From contig OY723268.1 of NCBI GenBank assembly GCA_963210315.1, forward strand, positions 620,001-684,000: a DNA stretch of 64,000 bases. Direction: 5' to 3'. The position numbers and the translations under genes are program-made. The notes beneath the pieces are model-generated. The model saw only the letters and a list, made by a program, of their open reading frames with translations, made no database searches and was not told the origin of the DNA. Each line of letters starts with the position of its first letter. The first letter of the stretch is position 1. Shown here one piece after another: positions 1-11,419 of this stretch. The DNA is from Rhynchopus euleeides (taxonomy: Eukaryota; Euglenozoa; Diplonemea; Diplonemida; Diplonemidae).

Positions 1-1400
1 TGCGTGCTGCCCCCGCGGGGAGGGGCCCCGCTGCCGCCACCACCACCCCCAACCCCCGCCACATCCTGCAGCGCCACCGCGCTGTACTTCTGGAGCAGGG
101 ACTGGGCTTTCCGCATCACATCCCTTTCGAACATCTCCGTCGCTTTGTGAGACGCCCGCTGCGCCGCATCGCTGCCACCCCCCGCCCCCGCCCCGGCATG
201 GCCTCCCCCCTGCGGCATCGCCGCGCCCCGAAACTCCTGCGTCACGGCCCTCGCCAGATAGCTCTGCGGGGCAGGCTCGGGGTCCGTCTGGCTGCCCCCC
301 TCCACGACCTCCCTCGCGAGCACCCCGCGGAGCTCCGCCTCGCGCGCCTCTGCGGATTCCTCCACCCTGCGTAGCAGGGCTGCCGCCTCCTCCGCCTCCC
401 CCTTGTAGTGGTTCACCAGCTGGTCCGCCTTCTCCATCACCGCCTCTTGGAAGTGGGTGTTCCGCGCCTGGAGGGACGCCTTCATGTGGATGCACACCAT
501 CGCGACGCGCTGCCTCTCCTGCTCGAGATCATCCCTCGCCGCGGCGAGCTCCGTCTGCAGGTCGAGCAGCGCAGTGCCGCCATTCTCCCCGCCACCCCTT
601 TGCGCCCCACCCCCCCTCCCGAGAAGCGATGCAAAAGAAGCCGGGGTCTGAGTCGCGCCACTCCTCGCCGGCGACGCGGAGCGGGACCTCTCTCTCTCCC
701 TCTCCTCCCGCCTGGCGGAGGCGATGGCCGTTTCGTGGATCTCCTGGAGTGCCTGGATCTCCGCGTCGTGCTCCCGAAGCACCTCCTCATAACTGTGCTG
801 CACAGCCATATGCACATTGCTGTGGAGGGCGTCTGGGTCAAGCGGGTCGGCGCTATCCTGGAGACGAAGCAGGACTGTGAGAAGCCTGTCGGCAATCTGA
901 TCTGTCCGCGATGCGATGGGCCGAGCGACTCTCCGAGGCGATGGGCAGCTTGCAGAAGGGGGTGGGCTGGCAGGCGCTGTGGGGCTCCCCGAGGCAGATC
1001 CAGCAGCAGGGGGTAGCTCTTCCTGCTGCACTGCCCGTTGGAGGGCATCGAGCCTATCCTTCGCGCGGAGCGCGTCGCGGCGGAGCTGCGCAGCCTCCCC
1101 CTCCATCGCCGTGCGGTATTCCTGGAATCTGTCCTCCACCCTCTGGAGGAGTTCGTCCTCCGTCTCGCGGCGCGCCTCAGCGATGCGGGGGTCCACCCCC
1201 TGCTGTGCGGCCTGCAGCTCCCCGCGGAGGCGCTGCACCTCCGCCCTGAGGTGGTCCGCCTGTGGGTCGGAGGTGGAGGCGGGGGCGACCCAGTCGGACA
1301 CACACGGAGGGGATGCCGCACGCCTCTCCCGGTAGCGCTGCAGGCGCACCACGCTGCTGCTGCCGTTGCTCGACTCGGGGGAGCGACGGGGGAGCGACAT
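1..1400 (-). CDS. Large coiled-coil protein, 3' end beyond window
   Basis: Reading the minus strand from an ATG at 1400 (MSLPRRSPESSNG) gives one open frame of about 466 residues with no stop before the window edge, so the C-terminus is missing. The N-terminal ~45 residues are Ser/Pro/Arg rich. A long heptad-like stretch follows (LRAEVQRLRGELQAAQQ, then EDELLQRVEDRFQEYR), then a Pro/Ser linker, a second helical block (EVLREHDAEIQALQEIHE), an RERERERSRS basic run, a third coiled-coil block (ELAAARDDLEQERQRVAM and onward to about residue 350) and a Gly-rich segment. The opposite strand is also open, but its frames read as Arg/Pro-rich shadows. Function is not recognisable; a cytoskeletal or scaffold role is only an inference from composition. 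Confidence 0.7.
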   Translation of the reverse strand, partial: MSLPRRSPESSNGSSSVVRLQRYRERRAASPPCVSDWVAPASTSDPQADHLRAEVQRLRGELQAAQQGVDPRIAEARRETEDELLQRVEDRFQEYRTAMEGEAAQLRRDALRAKDRLDALQRAVQQEELPPAAGSASGSPTAPASPPPSASCPSPRRVARPIASRTDQIADRLLTVLLRLQDSADPLDPDALHSNVHMAVQHSYEEVLREHDAEIQALQEIHETAIASARREERERERSRSASPARSGATQTPASFASLLGRGGGAQRGGGENGGTALLDLQTELAAARDDLEQERQRVAMVCIHMKASLQARNTHFQEAVMEKADQLVNHYKGEAEEAAALLRRVEESAEAREAELRGVLAREVVEGGSQTDPEPAPQSYLARAVTQEFRGAAMPQGGGHAGAGAGGGSDAAQRASHKATEMFERDVMRKAQSLLQKYSAVALQDVAGVGGGGGGSGAPPRGGST

Positions 1401-2216
1401 TGGAGAGGTCTGCGGCCTGCAGCTCCCCGCACCCCCCCTCTGGAAAAGGTGGTGTGTGGGGTCCGGTATGGGGGTGGTGGTGGTGGCGGTGTAGCTTGGA
1501 GCTGGGGGGGAGGGGGAGGGGAGCTGTGTCCTGCGTGTGAGAATACGGCCTGTCTTGAGGTTCCGTTTTGTTGCTCTTCTTTCTCTTCAGTTCAGAAAGC
1601 CACGTTGTTCCCCAGGCCAAAAAAGAAAAGGTCATGCATACCCCTCCCTACCCAAACCCACCCGCCACCACCACCACCCCCTCCCCCCCTCGCCCCCCCA
1701 CACAGCGCTGAGGCATTGCCAGCTGGCTTCGTTTCGCATGCAATGAAGGGTGGTTTTGCCGTGATCTCGATTTCGCTCTGCTGTGTCGTTACGCTCTGCT
1801 TGGCAGCAAAAAGCGTGACAAAAAAAACAAGGGGGTTCGCTCTGGGCCAGGATGCCTGCCGATAAAAACCACACCACCATCCGAAAGGCGAAAGGGGGGC
1901 TCGCTGCACCACCCTCAGCAGCTGTCTGGATGCACCACCCGCATCCAATGCAGACGCAACTCCAGTCGCGTGGGAACGGGGTCCCTGAGAAGGCCCGAAG
2001 AATCGGGCAAAGTAAGGCAATGCTAACGCGTGCAGAAATCCATCCACAAAAAGACGCTATAAAAGGGCGGGGATGTGGGTCACGAGTTCTGGAGGAAAAC
2101 TGCTCGGATGGTAGATACACATCGGCTCATGCCGTGGGGTCTGTGGAGCACCCAGTCAACTGCTACCGCCATCGCCCCGGTGTGTCCTTGTGAGTCACAT
2201 CAGGCGTTGGCATGGC
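1401..2216. other. Intergenic stretch with one TATA-like box
   Basis: No convincing gene. It holds C-rich low-complexity tracts near 1660-1700 and a TATAAAAGGGCGG match on the plus strand at 2058. Overlapping open frames on both strands look like shadows. Confidence 0.5.
2058..2065 (+). promoter_or_regulatory. TATA-box match (TATAAAAG) followed by GGGCGG
   Basis: A textbook TATA match with a GC box directly after it. No good plus-strand gene follows, so it may be fortuitous or serve an unannotated transcript. Confidence 0.25.
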
Positions 2217-3002
2217 TTAGCCGTGGCGAGCAACACTGTCCTGTAGGGCTGGCGGCAGCCCAGACACAAACTGTGACACCTTGTCGATCAGTGCTGCGTC
2301 GGTTCCCGACACTTCCCCCGGCCGCTCTGATTGCGGATCCCGGTGGTTGAAGAAGCATACATGGACCAGCACCTCAGACATGCGTCGGTGCTCACAGATC
2401 GGGATGGCGCATCGACCCTCCCTGTTTAGAACAACACATATCGGCCCCTCACCGCGCTGTGCTTGGTCACCCCAAGTCTGATAAAATTGACGCTGGCTCA
2501 CATCACGCCCGCATACGCGAATCCACATCGGTGCAGGCTGGGCCATGTCGAAGTAACGCAGACCGAAGGCTACGAATATGTCAAGTGCGGCGTTCGTAAG
2601 CTTTTCGCCAACTTGAAATGTTCTGGGAAGTTTGGGGAAACCCGGGCCCTTCATCCGGCAGAAGTTGGCCTGCGGCACCAGCAGCTTATCACGGAAGCAC
2701 TTCGCCCCGACGTCCGTCACGCCGTTGAGCTTGAGGTTCATATCGCTGACGATGACACCGTGCTTCTCCCGAATGGCGCGAAGCATTTCGCACAGCTCCT
2801 CGCACCCCTTGTCGTCGAGAGCGTTTTGCTGCAGCTCCAGCTGCAGCAGCAGCGGGCCTCTATTCGCCTTCTCAACGGACTCCCAATGAGCCCAGAGTGT
2901 GTGCAGCAGGCTGGAGCTCGGCAACGACATACCAGACAGCTGGATGACAGCCACGGTCATGCCTGGTGCCCAGGATTTATTATTGTGGTACGTGACGTTC
3001 AT
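2217..3002 (-). CDS. Leucine-rich-repeat protein, copy 1
   Basis: The first true ATG is at 3002 (MNVTYHNNKSWAPG); the frame is open further upstream only through a TTG. About 261 residues. Ribonuclease-inhibitor-type LRR segments are visible early (LLLQLELQQNALDDKGCEEL, then DMNLKLNGVTDVGAKCF). A second region has the pattern LRYFD...MWIRV...W...GPICVV...CAIPIC...VLVHVCFF, which is shared with the paralogue at 4015-4836. That region may be a protein-specific domain; I do not recognise it. The two genes lie in the same orientation about 1 kb apart, which suggests tandem duplication followed by strong divergence. LRRs of this kind usually bind proteins; the partner is unknown. Confidence 0.65.
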   Translation of the reverse strand: MNVTYHNNKSWAPGMTVAVIQLSGMSLPSSSLLHTLWAHWESVEKANRGPLLLQLELQQNALDDKGCEELCEMLRAIREKHGVIVSDMNLKLNGVTDVGAKCFRDKLLVPQANFCRMKGPGFPKLPRTFQVGEKLTNAALDIFVAFGLRYFDMAQPAPMWIRVCGRDVSQRQFYQTWGDQAQRGEGPICVVLNREGRCAIPICEHRRMSEVLVHVCFFNHRDPQSERPGEVSGTDAALIDKVSQFVSGLPPALQDSVARHG

Positions 3003-4014
3003 TGTTCGGCACCCACCCTCAGCGCCCCCACCCACGGGCGAGCACCTGCGGCTGTGTGTCTGAGTGGATCTGGTGTCCTGCGAAAATGAGAGATCTGTGC
3101 GTATCAGCTCTCGTGCAGCGGTATCTCGTGGACTTGTTTGGGCTCTGTACAATGCAGAGCCGCAAATCCAACATTGCCAACAGTGTCATGTGAACAAGAG
3201 GGATCTGTGCAAAGCATTGGACATCACTTGTGCGCCTGAGTATCGGGGGCGGGTCTGCAGCTTGCTTGGTGGGTGGACGCAACAACAACGTGAAAATGTG
3301 ACTTTCTGAGAAAAGGGTGAACCAGGGAGAAGGCAGCTGAACCACGCGCCTGCGCAGATCGCAACCGCGCGGGGCACGCCCACAGCAGAATAGCAGGGCG
3401 TCTGCTGTAAGATGCCACGTTACAGAGCACCCTGGCTCAGGTGTTAGAAGGTGGGACAAGCTGTGACACGGGCGACAACCCCGCACAACCCCTCTAGAGC
3501 AGTGATATGCCTGTGCTGCCAGCCACTTGTTGGGCTTGGACCCTGCGTTGCCGACAAGCTCCCAAAGCCCGCCCCACCCGCCTGGCGAAGGCAGGGCACG
3601 GGGGTCCCATGCAGGCGAACGAACTGTGTTCTGGTCAGCGACACATTACACTTGACCACACCCGAGCGTGTCAAAAAAAATGCGTTGAAATCAAAAGCCA
3701 CTTCAACGGATCTGGGGAAGGGTAAGCTTGTTTGTGGCATCGACGACCAACACACACCTCGAGGTACAGTGCAGCAACTGGACCACCAAGGCAGTGGCGG
3801 ACACAACGACGCCCCGTGCCCCGCAAACACGGTAAGAAGCACGCTCGGAATGCGCACACACAATATCATATGCTATCTACCAACGGTGTAGGTGGCCCTC
3901 AAAACCCACCCATCAGAGACACTGCGGCCCCCCCTGCCGTACTTGTTTCCCCCACACCCACCCCCCACCCCCACCCCTGATCGCCACAAGGGCTACAGAA
4001 CAACGTCGCTGCCT
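3003..4014. other. Intergenic spacer between the LRR paralogues
   Basis: No supported gene. C-rich low-complexity DNA near 3925-3980. The open frames here have no family resemblance and overlap each other on both strands. Confidence 0.5.
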
Positions 4015-4836
4015 CTACTCCTCCAGCAGGTCAACAGGGCCAGATGGATTGCCTTCGACACGAGCAGGGCCCCGGGAAAGGAGGTGCTGCACCTTTTCCA
4101 TAAGCCTCACTCGGTCCTGGAGGACGGTGCAGGATCGGGTGCAGGTGAGACCTCGCATGACAACGTGCACTGATGGAGTACGAGGCAGCATGTTGCAGCC
4201 CTTCATCGAACACACACGGTTTTCTGTGGTGATGACACAGATCAGACCTGCAGCAATCTCATGTGACCAGGTCATCTCGAGCTCAGGGAGGCTGACAAAC
4301 TCGTTGGAGTCCACCCGCAGCCAGCATGTCTGCTGCTTCGAGGGTTTGAAGTATTCCAGCGCGTGCCGGATCATCAGGTCAACTCCCGCATTGCTCATCT
4401 GTGTCCCGCAGAATGCAGCAACGGATGGTTGCATCAGGATCTCGTTCCTTTCGAGACGAATCTTCGACTGCGGTGCGAAAATCAGGTCGTGGAAGAGCTT
4501 TACACTAACATCGGAGATCGGGTTGTCCCACATGTTGAACTCGATAACAGGCAGGTTGTGCTGCCTGGATATGCGGCACAGCTCTTTGCAGATAATGGAA
4601 GCGCCGGCGTCAGTGATCCGGTTCTTCGCAACATCGAGGGAGAGCCCCAGCACCCGCGTGCAGCCCGAGTCCTGGAGGCGGTTGTGCAGGTCGGTCGATA
4701 TCAGATGCATGACTGCCGACACTGCCTCAGAATCATCGAGACCTCCATTGCGGACACGGATCGTAGCGGTCCTCCGCGCGTCGACCATCACATGCCGTAC
4801 CTCCTCTGGGTTTGCACGACCACCCTGCCGATACAT
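4015..4836 (-). CDS. Leucine-rich-repeat protein, copy 2
   Basis: ATG at 4836 (MYRQGGRANPEE), TAG at 4015, 273 residues. LRR-like units are clear: VLGLSLDVAKNRITDAGASI and VIEFNMWDNPISDVSVKLF, with the N-x-I-(T/S)-D signature of ribonuclease-inhibitor repeats. The C-terminal half shares with copy 1 the order YF, W(L/I)RV, a Trp, G-L/P-ICV, two Cys pairs and VHV. An internal Met (MVDARRTATIRVRN) is an alternative start because similarity to copy 1 begins near there. Probably an intracellular protein-binding protein; no signal peptide or membrane segment is seen. Confidence 0.65.
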   Translation of the reverse strand: MYRQGGRANPEEVRHVMVDARRTATIRVRNGGLDDSEAVSAVMHLISTDLHNRLQDSGCTRVLGLSLDVAKNRITDAGASIICKELCRISRQHNLPVIEFNMWDNPISDVSVKLFHDLIFAPQSKIRLERNEILMQPSVAAFCGTQMSNAGVDLMIRHALEYFKPSKQQTCWLRVDSNEFVSLPELEMTWSHEIAAGLICVITTENRVCSMKGCNMLPRTPSVHVVMRGLTCTRSCTVLQDRVRLMEKVQHLLSRGPARVEGNPSGPVDLLEE

Positions 4837-5998
4837 TGTGGAAAGGCTGTTCTACAAAGCACAAACTCTAACTCGAGGGCCTTGTTCACTCTCCGGCAGG
4901 TTGTGCAGGAGGAGATGCCAGAAGAGGCAGGGCGCCGCTATAACCCCACCCCACCCACCCCACCCGAACGCGAGTGGGTGCCGCCCTTTGGGGCAGATGG
5001 CACGGGCCAAATCAGCGCGGGGTGTGGGGGTGGTGTAGGTTGGAACAGCAGGGGTAAAAAAAGGCGCGTGTCCGGTGTATGTGTGTGCTGCCTGGGTGTG
5101 GCGGAGGGGTGGTGTTGGGGAAATTGACGGATCAAAAAAAGGCGAACAAAACCCCCACCCACCGCGGGGAGGGGATATCACCTGTGTGGCGGGTGGGTTG
5201 TGTTGAAGCAATCCGACTCTCTTAAAGGTAGCGAGGCAAGCAGACCGGGGCAGACGAAGAAAACGGTGCAAAAGGTGCGAGAGTATCTGGGCATCTGAGA
5301 GTCGTCGAGGCCCCCCAGATGGCAGCGTTGCCCATTCCCTGTGGGGTCGGCAGCCCTGTCCTCTGAACACACTGCCCCCCACCCCAGCCCCATATCGCTT
5401 CATCCCGACTCGATGCACCATGCAGTGCAGCATGACTCCCGCATGCCACCCGGATGTGCTGCAGTGGCAAAACCACAGCCCTTATGCCAACAACGCATTG
5501 CCCCGAGAGAAGCGAACGCGGCCTGCGTTGAAAGAAGTTGCTTAGAAACAGTGTATTTTTGTTGCTCCTGTTACCGTTTGACGATTTCTACATAAGCGTG
5601 TTGTCAGCTGAAGAACAAAATACATGCACATACAGGTCTCAGCTGTGTCTCTAGAACTCACAGGCATCGCACATACACCGATCACCACCACCACCACCCC
5701 ACCACACTCGACTCGCAGAGAACAGAAGAGAACGCACCCCGACATCAGAGCGCATGCCACAGCAGAGACTGAGAGAACGGTTAAGACAAGGTTGACTCTG
5801 GGGGGGGATGTGGAGACACCGCCGGGCCAGCCACGCCCCGGCGGCTCGCCACACCCCCCACACACGCGAAATATTTTTCTAGCTCCGTGCGAGACCCCGC
5901 CCAGGCCATGGCACCCCATCCCCCCCCACCCCCACCCCCGCTCTCCACACCACACACCCCCCCCCCTTCCCCACCCCCCCCCCCCGCACTGATGCACG
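4837..5998. other. Intergenic, low complexity
   Basis: No supported gene. Runs of C/A (CACCACCACC, CCCCCCACCCC) at 5680-5990 account for several spurious open frames. Confidence 0.5.
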
Positions 5999-6610
5999 TC
6001 AAGCCCCCTTCTGAGCCATCTCAAGCTCGTAGTCCTGTTTGACCTTGGCAATCTTCTGCAGGATGTCACGCAGCTTAGGGTGCTGTTTGAGGATAGCCTC
6101 CGCTCTCCCCGGCTCCCGCGCGATCATCTGGAAGTGTGAGGCGATCTCCATGTCCTGCAGGTCGTCGATCAGAGAGGGGTCGCGCCTCACGAAGGGCAGC
6201 ATCTGCCGCACCTGATCTTCGTTAAACCCGGGGGAGCCGCGGAGGCGGGACAGCAGCTTGTTATCTTCGTAATGCCGGTTCGACTTCTCCTCGCTGTCGG
6301 CATCAGCCGGGGTGTTGATCCCATACTCCCCAACCTTGTGCACCCTGTCGCGCGGGTCCTCCTCCTCCTCCGGGGTGTCGACGAGGACAAATCCCGTCTC
6401 CTCGATGTCCTGCTGCATCCTCTTCTCCGCAGCGGAGGCGTGCTGCGCCATCGCCTCCCGCGCAGCGCTGCGCCGCACCCCAGCGTCAGTCGCCCCTGCC
6501 TTCCCAGCACAGGCCCTCCTCTGCCACACACCAGGGGATGGGCGTTGCAGGGCGGACATATAGGCCACACCACGAGCCCCAACACACCGCACAACATCCC
6601 GTGGTATCAT
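5999..6610 (-). CDS. Small acidic/helical protein with STI1-like C-terminal helices
   Basis: ATG at 6610, TGA at 5999, 203 residues. The first ~60 residues are basic and weakly conserved in character, so the start could instead be MSALQRPSP or MAQHASAAEKRMQ further in. The middle is acidic (DTPEEEEDPRDRV). The last ~60 residues (DPSLIDDLQDMEIASHFQMI, then PGRAEAILKQHPKLRDILQK) have the DP...P...I...P.....L..HP.L...L spacing typical of STI1/DP helical domains of co-chaperones and ubiquilins. That match is by eye only. No TPR, J or UBL domain accompanies it. Likely soluble; a chaperone-adaptor role is an inference. Confidence 0.55.
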   Translation of the reverse strand: MIPRDVVRCVGARGVAYMSALQRPSPGVWQRRACAGKAGATDAGVRRSAAREAMAQHASAAEKRMQQDIEETGFVLVDTPEEEEDPRDRVHKVGEYGINTPADADSEEKSNRHYEDNKLLSRLRGSPGFNEDQVRQMLPFVRRDPSLIDDLQDMEIASHFQMIAREPGRAEAILKQHPKLRDILQKIAKVKQDYELEMAQKGA

Positions 6611-8491
6611 CGCAGCCTGTGATGCCCCCTATCAAAGCAGGGTGGGGTGGGGTGGGGGGGCTGGGGGAAGTGGTGGGGTCGGTCAGGCCGCAAGAAAAGC
6701 CCATCCCACACACCTCGGAAGAGGGGTGGATGAAATTCAATGCCAGCAATGGATGGGGGAGGGAGGGCGAAGGGGTGGGGGTGGGGGAGTGTGCTGCACT
6801 ATCGATACGTCTGGGAGGGGGGCCCCGGCAGCGAAGCGGGACCTGCTGAGTGTCCTCAGAGGTTCCCTTCGAAGTGCCCAAATCTGAAATGCCCTCCAAA
6901 CGGCGGTCGATTCAGATTCTGTTTTCGGAGAGACCTATATAGAAGCATCTTGGCTTGCAGAGACGTGCCCCAGGTGTGTTGCAGATAAGATGAAAGGATA
7001 AAAGAGTAGACAGACGAAAGAGAGGGAGAGAAAGAGAAGGGGGAGGGGCACACGCACCCCTCCAGCTGAAGCCTGACAGAACCACATGCTGGCAGAAGTG
7101 CTAGGGTGGCTGCCACCACCTACACACACAGCAGGAAGGCGTGGGCCATGGCCCCGGCATGGCGAACACTGACCAACAGACACACACACACATTTTTTTC
7201 TGATTTCTTGTTTAGCGAACTCTCTCCGTTGATAGACATCCACTCTGTTTCACGCGCACAGCTCGTCAGAAGCTCTTTGTGCCTGCCAAAACTACACACC
7301 GCACACAGCACACCACAGCAGACTTTCGCAGGTCATTTGTTTTTCAGCACACTACGATGTGGGGCGGAAAGTGCCACGTGATTTTATTCGCGTTCCCTTC
7401 GTGGTTTTCTCCTCACTCACAACACCATCACGAGCAGGTGTGTGTGGAAGCGCCACAAAAAAAGCGCGTATCGAGTGGCACACACAGTGGCACTTTACCC
7501 CCGCGTGTTTCGTGCGGTGAACACAAAATAACCAGTTCCCACCCCACCATTCCGGTTTACCCTTCGTTTCTGGGGGCGAAACAAAAGATAATGCATTGTG
7601 GTGTGCGCCCAGCTCCTGCCCACCTTGAGGTGCCACAAGGATAAAGGACAGGACAGCAGCTTCGTGTGGCACACGTGCAGATCCCTGCCTCCCCTGGGCC
7701 ACAAGCGCACACACGGGCTGGCACCCCCTCCACTCCTCCATGATTCAATCCTGCCTCACAGGCAGGGGTGGGCAGAAGGCCGCGGGGAGATGGGGCTGGC
7801 ACGGAACGGAAATGGCTAAATTTCCTGCACCCACTACTGGGGGTGGGCCTGGGGGAGGCGGTGGCAATATCAAAGAAAGACTACTGAAGAAGTGGCAGGG
7901 GGAAAAGTGCGCGTGTGTGTTGCGTGTCGGGGTTTTTTTTCCCGAAACCGCCTCGGATTGTAGAACTATTCCCCCTCTTCCCCCCCCAACTCACCTCCAC
8001 CCCACCCACAGATAGAGCTTTGTCCACGGTTGGCCACGGCCTTCAGAAATCAATTTCTCCAAGGAAGCTGGGCGTACTGCGATGCACACTCCCTTTTCCG
8101 TGAGAATGGCACAACAGGGGTGAGGTGGGGTGTGATCAACTTGGGTGAGGGGGGGGTGGGGGGGTGGGGGGATGGGCGAGCGCCTTCCTATATTTTTTTG
8201 CTGTCGATGCGTTTTTGGCACCTTCAAAATTTGTGCAAAAGAAACGAGAAGAACTTAGAATGAAGAAGAAGAAGAAGAAGACGCCGCAGGCAAATGCCTC
8301 GGCAGTTTTTTTCCCCCCCCGAAGGGAGGGGGGGTGCTGCAATCGGGCTCCAAATCCGGTGTATGCAGGCAGACAAAAAACCGAAAGCCCTGCTGCAGAG
8401 GCCCCCCACTTTTGCCTCCCCCACAACCGCTGCCTTTGTGAGCCCCCTCCTCCCCCCAGTGATGTGTGCCTTGATTTTTTTGGATTTTTTT
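6611..8491. other. Intergenic, ~1.9 kb
   Basis: No supported gene. It contains G-rich tracts at 6640-6790, pyrimidine/purine-biased DNA and a GAAGAAGAAG run near 8260. I see no RNA gene. Confidence 0.45.
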
Positions 8492-8600
8492 GGGGGCCCT
8501 CGCTACCCGGTGAGAAGAAGTGAGGGAAAGTGAGGGGTGACCTTCTTCCCCTCACTGACTGACGAGCCGTGACGAGTGGTGACTCGTAGCGAGGGGCCCC
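8492..8600. mobile_element. Short MITE, GGGCCCTCGCTAC family
   Basis: Starts GGGGGCCCTCGCTACC-GGTGAGAAGAAGTGAG and ends with GTGACTCGTAGCGAGGGGCCCC, so the ends are inverted repeats. Related copies are at 15152-15245 and 55539-55739, with end fragments near 14140-14200 and 17690-17935. Confidence 0.65.
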
Positions 8601-8632
8601 ACAGGCGGGCAACAAAACATGGCCGAAATCGC

Positions 8633-9560
8633 TCAAATGGGGAAAGCCGCAGCTTCACCGCAAATACACACCTTGAAGATCACACCACGCCTGCGGACAG
8701 CATGTGACCCGGAGGACCGGTGGAAGTGTTCCGTCAGCAGAGCGAGGAAGAGGTGCTCGCAGTACTCTGCGAGCACCGCCTGCATCGGGTGCAGCATCAG
8801 CAGGGCTGCAGGGCAGGGTGTGTAGTTGAATGCAGGGGTGCGGGTGGGGTTCAGATCCGGGGGAACAGCATCCTTCCCAGCAAAACTCTGCAGCCGATTG
8901 AATCTCAAGGATGCGTGCCGTGAAGGGGCTTCCTAAATCGAACGACACACCGAACTGGCAACACCAAGAAACAGAACAGAAGGTTGGGGGGGCCGCCACG
9001 CCGCCACACTGCACCATACCTGTGAGCCACACGACAAATGAGATGACCTGCCACCCTGCGTGGACGCCCAACAGAAGCATGTGTTTCCGCATGCTTGTTG
9101 ACCATGTCAGGCCACGCCCGCTGCAGAGAAAGCAAATGCCCGCCGCTGCATGCACATAGAATGCATAGACGAAGGGGGGGAGGCCGTATGCGAGGATCGT
9201 GGAGTAGGAGAAGAAGATGGCGATCACCCGGATGAACACCGCGACAAGCTGCGGGGCAGATTGCTTCGGCGCCTTGCCGAACTCGCCCCCAAACGGCACA
9301 CCCCCTTTGGACCGCATCTTCGGGAGGAAGCGCCCCGACAGGTACGCCAGGCCCCCCTCCGCGAAGCCTCGAGGGGGCAGCAGGTCATCGTTCATGGCTT
9401 CCCCGCCACCACAGCCCGGATCTCCCCCCGTTCGGCACTCACCGCATGTACCGCCGTGGGGGGCAGGGGCTCCTGGCGGCAGGGGTGGTGGCGTGGCAGA
9501 CAGCAGAGACAGCGTGACAACAGCGCAGATCACTCGAATTAATGCAGTGTCGACGTATGC
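8633..9560 (-). CDS. Multipass membrane protein with a probable intron
   Basis: One frame shows a hydrophobic leader (LIRVICAVVTLSLLSA), a Cys/Gly-rich linker and three membrane segments: LVAVFIRVIAIFFSYSTILA, VYAFYVHAAAGICFLC and MLLLGVHAGWQVISFVVWLT. Coding character then jumps frame to a downstream block (ALLMLHPMQAVLAEYCEHLF and onward) that ends at 8633. Between the two lies a plausible GT-AG intron: donor ACAG/GTATGG at 9019, acceptor either GTTGCCAG at 8955 or GATTTAG at 8933. I could not make donor, acceptor and reading frame agree fully, so the exact junction is open. The 5' end is unresolved because no ATG precedes the leader. Family unknown. Confidence 0.5.
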
Positions 9561-11393
9561 TTGCAGATGCGGTGCGGAGGCACAGCCTGTTGGGGAGGGG
9601 GTGGGGCGTCCTTGGCGCGGTGTAGGTTGGCAGTCCTCATCCCGTCCGACGACCGTACCTAATCTGATAGTGCCACATGTCGCGGCTGGGTAAACAACAA
9701 AACCACAACAGGGCAACATCCCGCCACTTGCGTGGCGGTAGTTGCGCAGTGTCAGGATAAAGGGAAAACATAACCACAGACACATCGGGATGGCATCCGC
9801 TTTATTTGCTGTGTGGGGTCGGAACCACCCTTGTGGTTGGCCTGATGGAAAGGTGATAAGGCTTTGCCCCACTCCCCAAACCGTGGTGTCCGCGGGAAAG
9901 CGCCCTATCACTTCACAGCTACAACCGCTCTGATGAATTTCCTGTTGTTTGTTGCGTTGACGCTTCTACACACAAAACCCTGAACTGATCACACCCTGAG
10001 CCTGATGAAGGGTGGGGTTAGTGTATAGAGCACGTTTGGTTGCAGCTGTGGTGGGGCGCTTTCCGCTCACACGAGTGTGCTTAAGTTTCTTTTCTTCATT
10101 TTCGTTGCTGTGTGGATATTTCCTTCACTCCTGACATTTTGACAAGAACTCGAACTTTTTGTGGATGTGGAAAATAAAACAAAGGCGGGGAGGTGGAACG
10201 GCGGCGAAGATACTCCGCAAAAATAGTTGTGGAAACACAGCCCCCCGCCCAAGGGGGGCCCGAGAGAACTAGTTGGGTAAGGCGAGCGGCACACGCCACC
10301 GCTAGATGGCGCGCCAAAGCCGCTTCATATCGGAGGAAATGAATTGGGATATGCAGTCTTGTGCCGGATCTCTTTTCATACTTTACTTATTGTTTGCTGC
10401 GCGCGCAGACTGAGAGGGAGAGGCAGACGGAAAAATCTCACCATCTGATTTGCATCACACGGCCGCCCTGCCTTGCTGCGTTTCTATGACTCTCTGGGCT
10501 TTGACGGACCAGAGAAAGCGCAGGGAGGCGGCCTCGTGCCGGTTTGCAACAAACGGTGTCCCGCGGCCGTTCCCATTGCAAGATAACATGCCGGTATATC
10601 GGGGAGGTAAATCGCATCCAGAGAGAGATGCTCTGTCGACACCACCACCTTCCGATGTACCCAGCAATATAAATCTCAGCATGCCAGGGAGAAAACACCC
10701 CTGTGTCTTTCTCTTCCGACATCACCGGGCCCTACGGGCCTGCAGAGGGGCCCCCTCCCACCCACAGGATGCACAAGAAAAGAGATGTTAAAGAAAATCA
10801 TAAACGTGAAGGTCTAGGGTTGGGGGAGGGGAGAACAGCAAGCAATGGCAAAGAAAATAAAATGAGGAAAGGGGGGGCGGAGGCCTATGCAGAAACACAC
10901 CCCACAGCCCTGCCGGGCGTGTGGCGTGCTTGCAAAAAGGGATCCTCACGGGTTGGAAAAGGAAATAAAGGGTGGCCTTCTGCGTTTTGATTGATACAGC
11001 GACGATTTTTTTAAAGCAGGTCTCGGAATCTGCACAACACGAGGAGGAGGGGCAAGCGCATCCCTCCTCGGGCAAAAGCTACACGAGGCACCGGGCCACG
11101 CGAGCCAAAGGCACCAGCCTGGTGGGGCGGCGAAACTCACGTGGGCTTCCGGGCTGTGTGAGGTGGAACGATAATAAAGGAAAGGGGAAAAAATATGATC
11201 ACTCCGCTGATATGCGTTTCCTTGTGCGTGATGATACACAAGGGCATGCAGAAAGCATGTGACTTTTTCGCCCACATTGAAGTGTGCTGAATAAATGCCG
11301 AACATAAGCATGCAGGCAGCTAGGAGGGGGCAGAGTGGGCAGGGCAGACTGTGTGTCCGCCCCGCGGATCGCGCGCCGGCGCCTGGCGCCCGT
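9561..11393. other. Intergenic, ~1.8 kb
   Basis: No supported gene. It includes the diverged copy of the 37.3/39.3-kb terminal repeat (9945-10087). The rest shows nothing I can assign. Confidence 0.45.
9945..10087 (+). repeat. Diverged single copy of the 37.3/39.3-kb terminal repeat
   Basis: Shares in order GCGTTGACGCTTC, CCTGATGAAGGG(T)GG, GTAGAGCACGTTTGG / ATAGAGCACGTTTGG and CTTTCCGC with the inverted pair at 37264-37440 and 39250-39428. Conservation is patchy, as for a regulatory or RNA element or an old transposon end. Confidence 0.6.
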
Positions 11394-11419
11394 CTAAATT
11401 GTCAGCGATCGCATCACAA

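Noticed and set aside
482..1432. 316-codon minus-strand frame overlapping the coiled-coil gene
   Set aside because: Arg/Ser/Pro-rich shadow; the coiled-coil frame on the same strand has clear heptads and acidic/basic balance.
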